Positions 41,192 to 53,100 of a stretch of 64,000 nucleotides of DNA are shown here, one piece after another. The DNA is from Chimonanthus salicifolius (Eukaryota > Streptophyta > Magnoliopsida > Laurales > Calycanthaceae), in the NCBI GenBank assembly GCA_013350335.1, contig CM023539.1, forward strand, positions 47,106,631 to 47,170,630, written 5' to 3'. The notes below the pieces were generated by a model. It worked only from the letters and a program-made list of their open reading frames with translations, searched no databases and was not told the origin of the DNA. The position numbers and the translations under genes are program-made. The first letter of the stretch is position 1. Every line of letters starts with the position of its first letter.

Positions 41192-44100
41192 TGCTGTGAC
41201 ACACACACATGTGCTTGCACATACTCATGAATAGATGTAATATACTATTTTTTGAGTCGAAGTTGATATGAAGCAGTGCTTGTATAATTCTCAGGTGGGG
41301 GAAAATGAACCATTTGTGTCTGAACTTCTATCCAGCCTTCCTACCACAATAGCTGATCTCGAACCTCACCAAATTCATTCATTTTATGAGTCGGTACGTT
41401 GTATAAGCTTTAAGATCATATTAGTTAGGATATTCTTGTTTCTGGTGTGCGTTTATCTAGTGGGGCATCTGCCCACCATGTATGTGTTATTTCATGTTTG
41501 CAGGTTGGTTGTATGATTCAAGCAGAATCAGATCCACAGAAAAGGGATGAGTATCTCCGTAGATTGATGGAACTCCCAAACCAGGTAGGTGGATCTTTTT
41601 TGTTGCAGTGATTCTGTATTTGCTTCAATTTCAATTCTAATTTTTTTTTTTCACTCACTTTTCAAAAAAAAATCTTTTCACTCTGTACTTCTTATCTTAG
41701 CATTTTTTTTAATCAGTCGCTTCATGCCGATAAAAAGCTTTTGTGCCTGCAGAAATGGGCTGAAATTATTGGACAGGCACGCCAGAGTGCTGACTTTTTG
41801 AAGGATCAAGATGTAATAAGAATTGTACTTAACATTTTGCAGGTACTCTTGTGTAGTCAATGCTATTACTGGATTGTTTCATACATATTACTTAATCATA
41901 TTTTGCTGTTGCTGTTGCCATTCGTCATCATTATCATCTAGCCATTTATCCTATCAATCTGGGGTAGGATTTCATATTTGGATTTGGCAAATTCTTTTAA
42001 TGGACCGATTGCCCTATCTGACGCCCATAGGACTTGAACCCACAACCTCTAGATTAGAATTATGAGTCTTGATGAGTTTGTGGCAGGCGTTTGTTCATTA
42101 TTATAATGTCATTATTATTTTGAAATTGTAATTATTATTCACCTATAGCTATTTTATTGTCAATGTTTTTAGTTAATTGTTTGAGCTTATTAGAATATTC
42201 TTAACCATCCTCCAACTAGCATTCAACTCCATTTTAGCATAGCTATAGTTGTATCATCATCATCATTTTTGTTAAAATCTTATTGTACAATTTGTATCTT
42301 ATGATTTATACGATATGATAAGAGAGACGATTTATATCTATTAACAAATCTTATGATTCCTATAAATAATAGAATTATGCTATTTGGAATGTGAAAGCAT
42401 AAAACATTTTGTTTTGATCGTTTTTAAGGCTTAAGTCATTGAGCATTTAAGACCATTGGATTTTTTGAGGGGCTTTTTAATTCATTTTTAACTTTTCTTT
42501 GTATACTTGGATTATATACTAGACTTATAGTTTTGGAAGTTGGAACATTGAAATCCGAGCTCTAATGAATTAATTATATAATATGCACTTGATATTGAAA
42601 GAAAGATGGAGAATTATTCACATTATTATCTTTTAGATATATTGTACATTATTTTATATATTAAATATTTTTAAAGAAAAAACTAATGAATCTTAGGATT
42701 TTACTGTTTACGATGCACGATACATGATTTGCGGTTTAAGATGTATAATGATTTAACAATACGGTTCGATTTTCACAACATTGATCATCATCATCATATA
42801 TCAGAATCCCATCTATATGTGGTTATCTTTACAAGTTCTTTTCCTCCATTTGACTCTATCATAAGCCATACCGTTAGTCACTTTACAATGTAATATGTTG
42901 TCCACTATTCCTTCACTCCATGTTTTTAGTGGTCAACCTGTCTTCCTTGTGCCAATGATCTGTAGCCCCTCAACTCTATGCACTAAGGCCATGCTTGGTC
43001 TTCTACTAAAATGACCAAAGCACCTCAAATGAGTTTCTCTCAATTTGTCATCTATCGGGACTTTTTTTAATCTATCCCTTATGTATTCATTTATAACTCT
43101 ATCTTTCAGGGTGCATTCATTCAATGTAGCATATGCATCGCTATTGTCCTAACTTTATATATTTGTCTTTTCTTCATTACCCAACGCTCTGCTCCATAAA
43201 GCATTGCAAGTCTAATAACAGTTTTATAAAGTCGTCCTTCTAGGTGAAGATGAACTCTTTATCACATAGAACTCCACTAGCTTGTATACATTTTGCTCAC
43301 ACTGCTTTATCCTATTAGTTATATCTAAGTCGGAACCTCCTTGAGGTTCTACCATAAAGATCAAGTGTCTAAACTTATCACAATACGCTACTATGTTATT
43401 TCCAATTTGTATCGAGTCGCTTTCACTATCGTCTAACCCAATAGAGTTGCACTCCATGTATTTGTTTTAATTCTACTAATTTACAAACTATTTGACTTCA
43501 GAATTGTTTCATCTCAGTGATTAATACTATATTATCCAGACAAAAAATGTATCATAGACTCTTGATATTAAGCTATTCATGCTTAGTGCAAATAGCTACA
43601 GGTTTAAAGCTCTTGGTGAAGTCTCACGCCAATAGGGAACTCCGCCCTCTCTCCACAAATGGTTCTAATATTCGTAGTTGGACCATCATATATTTCTTGA
43701 ATAATCTCAACGTATTCATTGGGAATGTATTTATTTCATATTTGTTGAATAATCTCAACGCTACTATGTTTTTCATATTTGTTTCCTTAGCGATTTGGCA
43801 TAGGCCTTTTCTAAGTCAATAGAAGTCATGTATGGGTTGTTCCTTTTCTCTCTAAGTTGTCTTGGTACAAAGATAGCTTTCATTGTTGACCTACCCAACA
43901 TAAATCCAAATTGGTTATCAGATATACTTGACTCTTGTCTTAGATGACCCTCTATTATCCTTTCCCTAAGCTTCATTTTGTGATGCATGAGTTTGATCGC
44001 TCAAGAATTAACACAACTCTGAATATCTCCTTTGATTTTATAAAAAGGGACCACTGTGTTGTTGCACCATTCATTAGGCATTCTTTTTTATGTTAAACTT

Positions 44101-47100
44101 TGTTAACCAATTGAGTTAACCAGCATTCTCCACTTTTTTTCTAAAATAATCCAAACTTCGATTGGGATACCAACGAGTCCTAGTCCTCTACGCTTCTTAA
44201 TCCTTTTTAAGGCTTGATTCACTGATGCTTCTGTTGTTTTGTTCACCATCGCTCGTTTTACCTCTCATTCTATATTCAAATTCTGTATTTAGCAAGTCTT
44301 CAAAATAGGGTTCCCACTTAGCCATTATCTCTGTATCTTTCAACTAGTAAACAATTGGTTACTTATCCATTTTCTCTCTATCTTTCAACTAGTAAACAAT
44401 TGGTTATCATCCTTGATTCATCTTACGTGGTTTGGATCTCTACCGCTCTGCTCCTTGATGTATCATGTGAGATGATAATATTTAGATCTTTCTATAAAAG
44501 CAGTTCTATTTAAAAAAAGTGAGCATCCTAACTCAATTCTTGTTGTTTTATGAATTTTATTGGGTTTTTGGGGTTATATGTATCTGATGCTGTTTAAAAA
44601 ATAATAATAGTAAATTGTTACCAACATACTTTGCTTGACAGACAAACACCAGTGTTGCCAGTTCACTTGGAACATATTTCCTATCGCAAATATCTTTGAT
44701 CTTTCTGGACATGCTTAATGTGTACAGGTATGATCTTTTGGCAGAAAGGGATCCATTGGTCCTCAAGATGGTTTTTTCTCTTCTTTTTTTACATTTTAGA
44801 AATAATGAAGATTTTAGTTGGTTAATTGTATTTTATCATGACCATGGAATTCTTCAAGCAGAATGTACAGTGAACTTATATCAAATAGTATAGCAGGAGG
44901 AGGACCCTATGCTTCTAAAACGTCTTACGTGAAACTTCTTAGGTATGATTATGATTTAGTTTGTTCTTGCAATCGTTTATTTTTCTTATTTCTTATTTTA
45001 GCACTAAAGTGTAAAGACGTTTCCTCAAGCAGATCTGTTAAACGAGAAACTCTCAAACTAATCGAAACGTTTCTGGACAAGGCTGAAGATCAGCCACAAA
45101 TCGGAAAACAGTTTGTTCCACCAATGATGGATCCTGTCCTTGGTGACTATACTAGGAATGTACCTGATGCCAGGGAATCTGAAGTTTTATCACTCTTTGC
45201 AACAATTATAAACAAGTAGGTTTTGATCATGTCATTGTTTCCTCCCATCACCCCATCCCCCTCTCCTTTTTTTCTGTCATTTAATGTTTAAAAGAGATTG
45301 TATTCTTGCCTGCATATGTAGCAGCACATGCCTTAGTGTTCATTTCTTGATTAATTCGTGTCAGTACTCATCTGGAAACATTCTAGTTTATTGTGTTATG
45401 TTTGTGGTGTTGAATACCAGTTGTGCATTTCCAATCATACATCAGGCTTGGGTCTTGCCTTGGCACCACATGTTTTCTGTAAAGTCATAGTGTGATGTAG
45501 TACTGGATTGGACCTTGTTTCAGGCATGCCGTTGCTTGTTTCGGCAGCCTAAAGTCCATTTGCTAGTGGATTCACTTCAATTTTACGAAGAATTGTTTGT
45601 CAAAGCATCAAAGTCACAGACAAATTGGCCTCATTTTTTCTCGTGTGGTTAGGATCCAGTCCTAATTTTCTGGCTTGATTAGACTGTGATTGTCCCAGGT
45701 TTGGCAAGTCTCTAGAGGGAAGGCACGAGCCTATTTAAGTTCTCATGAATATTCCAGTTGTGTACTTCAAGCCATATTGATCAATGGGATGATATTTAGT
45801 GGGCTAGCCTGTTTATATCTTCAATGCCTTTGTTACAGTGGTTTAAAATTTAAGAGGTTAATGTGGATGACTTGTACGGTTTATGATGGCAGAGATTGGA
45901 AGAAAAGAACTCAGAAAGTTGAGCCCAAATGGATGGATTTTGTTGATTTGGAGATGATGATGATGATGAAGAATCCGGATGACCTCTGACATTAGGAAGC
46001 AGTTAGAGCTTTATGGAACCTAATGGTGGAAAGATTTAATCGACGTGATACATCCAAAAGGGGAAACATATCTCTTTTAAGGGGGTACATGTGTAATAGT
46101 GACAGTGATAGGTTCCAAAAGCTGAATTTTACTTCCCTTTTTCAGTGATGCGACAGTGCCATGTAAGCATCGCTTACAACGTCTTGGATGATACAAAATG
46201 TGGCTCCTCCCCATCTCCCCCAGAGAAAGAGATGACGATTAATATGCCTTTCAAGTGGCATATTACTCTCCTGAAATTGGTTCTTTCCTTTCTTTTTCTG
46301 TACTTCTGCGAGGCTTCAAGCTTCATTGAGCTATGATGTCCAAACTCTTTTGAAGTATGCAATGTTTTGGTAGCATTTGATGTAGCCCAGGTACTGTTAA
46401 GAACCGCCCTTGGTCCACACAGGCAAAGGAAATCAATTCGGTTTCAACTGAAAGTGATTTCAATCCAAAAGGAATGCTAACCCGCAACCTTAAGGGAAAA
46501 GGTAGTTCTAGAAAACTAGCCTTTGCTCGATTGAATTAGAATAAAATTAAATGCAATCCACTTTGCTATCCAATTGAACTAAAGTAATGAAAACACGCAG
46601 CAGACTTTATTTAATTCGATTAAAATTAGAAAGAAACTATCCTCAATTGGCAACTTGAATAAACTCGATCCTTCCCACTCTTGGGACTTGACTCGACTCC
46701 AAGTCTCTTGACTTGTGTTCCAAACTCAATGCCTCCATAAGCATGATCTCTGGCCTTTATTTATAGGCTTGAGAGAGAGGACTTGACCATGGAATAACCA
46801 ACCATGGTTGGCATGGAAAAGCATGAAGCACACTTGGACTAGGGCATGCAAGCCCAATTCGATCCTTACTAGCTTACATTGAGGACAAAAGGAAAAAAAA
46901 GAATTAAGAATACAACCAATGATAAAAATCCACGTACGACTCTAAACTAACTTAAGACACTACTAATCCTTGTGCCCAAAGTGATCTTGTGCACATCGGA
47001 GAGGGTGAGAGAGCTATACGCAACCAAGGAAAGATGAAAACAACCAATGGGAGCTTGCCATGTTGGCATCAGCCAATGAGGAGAGAACTTGCTTCATGCG

Positions 47101-50100
47101 CCTATTGAAAGTCCAAAAGAGAGTGGAAGACCTTGTACTCATTGGAGTGCTTCATTGTACGCCAATGGAGAGACAATTTAGGATAGAATTCGACTGTGAG
47201 GAGTTGCACAGTCTAAGGAGAGTGAAAGTGGGAGAGAAGTCGGTCATGGCTAGGAATTTAGCATCTCTTGACTCCTGCTTACAAAATCAATCATAACCCG
47301 GGGTGCGTAAACATAATCATGCAAACTAGGGCTTGTTGGAAAGGTAATTGAACAAGTTTTCCAATGAACCCAATTTTGTAAAAATCCAATTTAGTTTGAT
47401 GTCTCAATTACGCCTGCAAATTTATTGTGGGAGGTCTTGGGATCAAGCCCTCCTCAATACAAAAAGGGCCACTCCCCATAGTTTGTACCCCGCGTATGCG
47501 GATTAGGGAGGTTTACACATGCCACGAGGATTAGTCCGGCGAGATGCCTAAATACCTTGGTCTTCAGAGAAAAAGGGAAAAAAAAAAGGCGTGAAAGATG
47601 AAAACAGGTACTTCCCCTTTGCAGGTACGTCTTTCCTCTCTTCCATTCCAATCATATTTCCTTCTTCCATTCGAATCTAAATGAGAAAACGATTTGTTGG
47701 GTTGACTCGCACGTTTTGTGAGTCGATCCAAGATTCATATGATTTTTGGTAACTACCGATTCATTAAGTGATTAGAGTCGCTGGACCCTCCAACTCGAGT
47801 TGAAAACATTGCTTAGGACAACATGGATATGGAACAAGAATGCTATGTGCCTTCCAAAATTTCCATTTCTAATTTTTGTTCCATCTTCGTCATCAAAGTC
47901 ATAATCCCATATGTTTGGGATTGCTTTCTAATTCTTTTTTGTATTTAAAATGTGGAATTTTTTTTTTAGAAAAGAAGATTTATATATAAGTTGGATCTGC
48001 TCAATTTTTTTTAGAAAAGACTATTTGTATGTTTGGTGGATGAGTCGAGAGTTGGGGCATAGACTGCTCTTGGGCCAACTTGAAGTGTTCTCAAGCCCAA
48101 GGTTGACAAGCTACATCCTACCTAAGCATGGCAATCTACTAAGCCTCAGCCCAAGCCCAAGCCCAAGCCCAAGCCCATGCCAGCCCAGTTTATTCATTTG
48201 TACTGCCCTAGGGCCTTTTCTAATGCAAGAGGGGGAGGGCTCTTTATGAGCCATTTCCTATGTTGCTATTGGACAGTCCTGTTCTCCTGGGAGATTTTTT
48301 TCCTATCAAATTGAAGAAAATGATGTCACAATAAAATCCTGATGTCTGTCAAAGAATCTTGGCAAACTTATTTATTTAGATGGACTGTTTGACAATTCTT
48401 GCCATATGACAAATGTTGGTAGATTAAAACTGTGCTTTTCAAAAGATTCTAAGATATAACTAAAATCCCTCACAATGTTACTACACGACTCATTGGCATA
48501 CAGCACTAGATTTCAGACAAGGCTCCTCATTACATCATTTCTATTACATATTATTTTAGTTACACTATCCAAACTACAGCCTTATTACATCTTAGTCATG
48601 CTACAACCCTTGTCACTCATGAATGGTGAAAATCAATAATACTGACGAATTTCAAGCCATTTCTTGGTTAGAAGAAATTATATGCTGTCTAATTTAGTCA
48701 GCCTCATATTATTCTATGGCTATTTCAAATAATAACTAAATTATATCACTCCATGTCATTCCATGATTTGTCTAAAAAATATCTTTATATATACTAACCA
48801 TGGCTGAGAAACAAAAAAGTCAATAATGCTACCTATTCACTATGAGATTTGGTCTACAAATAAAGATATATATGCTCGATGGATCAATTTATAAGTTGGA
48901 ACTATAAAAGGATATCCTTTCCAAAAGAAAAAATCTGTTGGAGGGAGAGAGGATTAGAGATACCAAATCATAAGAAACTAGAGGAATTTCAGAAAACAAG
49001 AAATATCAAACAGAGGATTAGATGAGAGGCATTAAGAGAACTAAATCAGAAAACAAAATTGCCTAAGAAACCACCAAGATATGTGTTGATAGAGATGTGT
49101 ATAGACAGGTTACATAATGGAATAAAATACAGTGAGCCAACATTTGGAGAGATGTTTCAAGTGAGAATGGCGCTTTTCTATGGGTTTCCTCCCCCACCAC
49201 CCCCCCCCACCCCCCCCTCCCTCTCTTTCCCTTCTTGTAGGGGTGGGGATGTCTGTCTTTTGGAGAGGGTTGCGGATTTTGGGCAGATGAACACAAAAGT
49301 TGGAATATTTGCGGATAGCAGATATGCTGTTGTAGCCACCCCCAAACCCCACCCCTCTCAAAAAAAAAAAAAAAATCTCACAGCAAATTTCCAAAATTTT
49401 CATAGATTTGCTCACACCCTAAAGAAGCAAATCTACAGATGGGAGATCTCATCTGTGAAGAATCTCAAATGTTAGGGTATCTTGCATGATTTGGTTTTTC
49501 TAAACATACACTTAAACCATCCCTCTCCTTTTGCTGCTACTATTTGTGCTCAAAGAATGTATTAATATGCTAATTCTGTCATTGTAATTTTTAAGATGTA
49601 TATACATGTAATAATGCATCTTGACATGAACACAATTTTTTAATTTGGTGTGTAGGTATAAGGGTGTAATGACAGACGATGTGCCTCGCATATTTGAAGC
49701 TGTTTTTGCATGTACACTTGAGGTGGGATGTTGATTTTTTTTATTAAAGATGAGGACAGTTAGTTTGATTAATTTTTTTTTTTGAAAGGTAACTGTATTA
49801 AAATAAAAAGAAAATCAATGATAGAAAAACTGGCTAAGACATGGCCTCCCAAGAAAGAAATGAAAACTAGCACGAGTAGCTAAAACTTGTTCACAATTTC
49901 ATGGTTAACCTTAAACCCTGACGGGCCTTCTCATCAGCAGCCGAGTTAACTGATCATGGTACCTAAGCAATCTTAAAATCGACAGTGGAAATTATATGTT
50001 AAATTTTCTCAAGTTATCAAGCAACCTCCACGGTGACGGAGCTCCAGTCACCCATCCCACTACTACTTTTGAATCACCTTCAATAACGCTCCCACGAAGT

Positions 50101-53100
50101 CCTAATTCCTCCAATTCCATAATACCTCGCCATAGAGCAAATAATTCCGCCTCATTCACTGAACCATTAGGAATTGGGCCAGCGAAAGAAACAACTGTGG
50201 ATTCCACATCATTACGGATAACACCCCCGTGGCAGTTAGTTTGCTTAATTGAAGCATGCCTTATTGATTTCACCTTTTCTGCAGATGATAACAAAGAATT
50301 TTGAAGACTATCCAGAGCACCGTTTGAAATTCTTTTCTTTATTACGTGCTTTTGCGACACATTGTTTCCGTGCTTTGTTTCATCTTTCGAGTGAGGTACA
50401 TTTCAAGCACCATGGTTGTATACTTGCATATTCGGTCTTCTTTGTTGATACACATGCTGATGCTCAGATTTTTATTGTTGATTCAATAGTTTGATCTTTA
50501 TTGTATGTTGTTCAATAGTACATCTTTACTGTAGATTCAATAGTTTTATTTTTTCTATTGTCATTTTTCTTCTCCAGCAATTGAAACTTGTCATGGATTC
50601 TATCATCTGGGCATTTCGGCACACCGAGAGGAACATTGCTGAAACTGGTCTTAACCTTTTGTTGGAGATGCTGAAGAATTTTCAGGTTTGACACATCAAT
50701 ACGTCTTTGCATGCATGTTGTGCCTGTGTCATTTACTCAGCTTTCCATGTTATTTATTGACAGGTTTCCGAGTTCTGTAATCAATTTCACAGGAGCTACT
50801 TTCTAACTATTGTGCAAGAGATTTTTGCTGTCTTGACAGACACATTTCACAAGCCTGGGTTCAAGCTGCATGTTTTAGTGCTGCAGCATTTGTTCTGCCT
50901 TGTAAGCATAATACTCCTTTCCTTTTCTTGCACTTCTCATTATGGAGAAAGATCATTGAAATTGGTGTATCTGCAGGTGGATTCAGGTTCTCTAACAGAG
51001 CCATTGTGGGATGCTTCTACTAATCCTTATCCCTATCCAAACAATGCAATGTTTGTTCGTGAGTATACTATAAAACTCCTGGCGACATCATTCCCAAACA
51101 TGACAACAGCAGAGGTTGGTCAATTATTAATCTTCATCATGCAAGGGTAACTTCACTCCGTATCTGATTTTGGAGCTTTTCAGGTGACTCAATTTGTTAA
51201 TGTGCTGTTTGAATCAAGAAATGACCTCTCCACGTTCAAGAATCACATCCGTGACTTCCTGGTGCAGTCGAAGGAATTTTCAGCTCAGGTAATATTACAA
51301 GTTAAACAATTAACATGTGCGCTGTCTTATCTTGGACTCAAATATACTCCTTGTAGATGGTTTCATCCTCCCACGATGAACTAAAAAACTTGAAGCCAGC
51401 TCCATTTTTCTGGTTATTGCAAGAATTGGTGTCCGAATGTGTTGTTTGAATGTTTTCTTCTTCTTTTTCAAAAAAAAAAGGTCATTTGAACACATAAATA
51501 CCTAATGAGGTCAGATTGACGACTTAATTAGTTATTTGAATAACAAATTCCAAATAAAATTTATACACTATTGCTTCATATTATAGCAGGAATAATCTTG
51601 TAGTGGTTTATATTCCCCTTTTATTTGGTGATCATTGTGATTGAATCATGAATATGTAAAATGAATGGTTGGGCCGTACTGTTCTGATAGTCTATTTTGG
51701 GGCTTTATAATCATAATAAGGTTGTCTTGAGGTTGATAATGTCTGTCCAATGCTGTTCGAACCCTATCATCGATGATATTGGTGGACTGAAATGGACTAT
51801 CTTGGGTTAGACTACCCATGAGCTCCTCCTTTTGAAATTTTGGGTTGGTTTGAATTGACATGGTGTAGGGGTAAAGAGAGGCTTCTCCTCAAGAATTTAG
51901 TTTGGTAATTATCTGGTTGGGAGAAATTATACCAGACAGCGTTGTGCCTTGTCATCCAACTTTTCATACTATATGCCACTTGAAATCTACCACACCCATG
52001 GTGGAACTCACTTCATACTTTCCCCAAGAACTGCCCCAGTGGACATCCCTACATTTGAAAAAACCACCAGAAAACTTTCTTGCAATCCAAATACACCCTT
52101 CATTTCTTGGGCTAAAGTTATGACCATGTTAAAAGACTGGTTGAAAGTGGATCCTTGAATTGGTGATTACTATCATGGATTTGTAATGAAATTTCAAATG
52201 CCAGCCATCCATGATGCCCCATTTACATCTTCCTACCTAGGGATTGCAGTCAGCCTCCTTTTCAAGTCCCAAACGGACAGATGCCAGTCCCATTTTAGTA
52301 ATAGCAGATACAGTAGAGGATATTTTCATCACTTATTATTGTTCAAAAAAATATATATTTTCATCATTTATTCTAATTTCATATGATAGTGGGCTAGTGG
52401 GCTGTACATCCATACCCAAACCTGACACATGGGTATGGGCATAAGCTTGTTTAACGGTTGTGGATATGTGCTACCCTAGACATCTTTTCCTACCTACATA
52501 AAAAATTGTCGTTATTACCATTAAGAAAAGTAAAAGAAAAAATGTTTTGTTGGTTTTTTCTTAGAATGAGAATTGGTTGTGTAGATATGACTCCCCTTTA
52601 CATCTCTTCCCACCTACATAAAAGTTTCACTTGTTGCCATTAAAAAGGAAAAGAAAAAGGAAAATGCTTTCTTTGTTTATTCTTAAAATGAGAACCTCAC
52701 AAGATCACTGTGTACTACCATGATTCATGGGACAATAGTGACACCAGTCTCTATATTCAAGTAAAGTTGTGGGTTTTTTTTTTTTTTAATTTGACACATG
52801 GCTAAGATTATCAACTCTTTTTTCCATTTCCCATACATGATAACTGCGTACTACCATGATTCATGACTGACAGTAGTGACATCAGTCTTTGTATTCATGT
52901 AAAATTGTGTTTTTTTAACAGAAAGGGGGGGAGGGGAGGGAGGGGGGAGAGAGGAGGGCCTAAGATCAACTCTTTTTATCCATTTCCCAAGCAATACCTT
53001 CTGAATTGATCAGGCCGATGGATAACCCATCCATTTCTATAGTTGAACAGCCAGATTTGTATATCTTAGGCTGGAATAGTAAATTTCAGTTTGTTGGCAA

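Noticed and set aside
48143..48178. Telomere-like or CRISPR-like array
   Set aside because: It is a simple AGCCCA hexamer run of about 35 nt, with no spacer structure and not the plant telomere unit.
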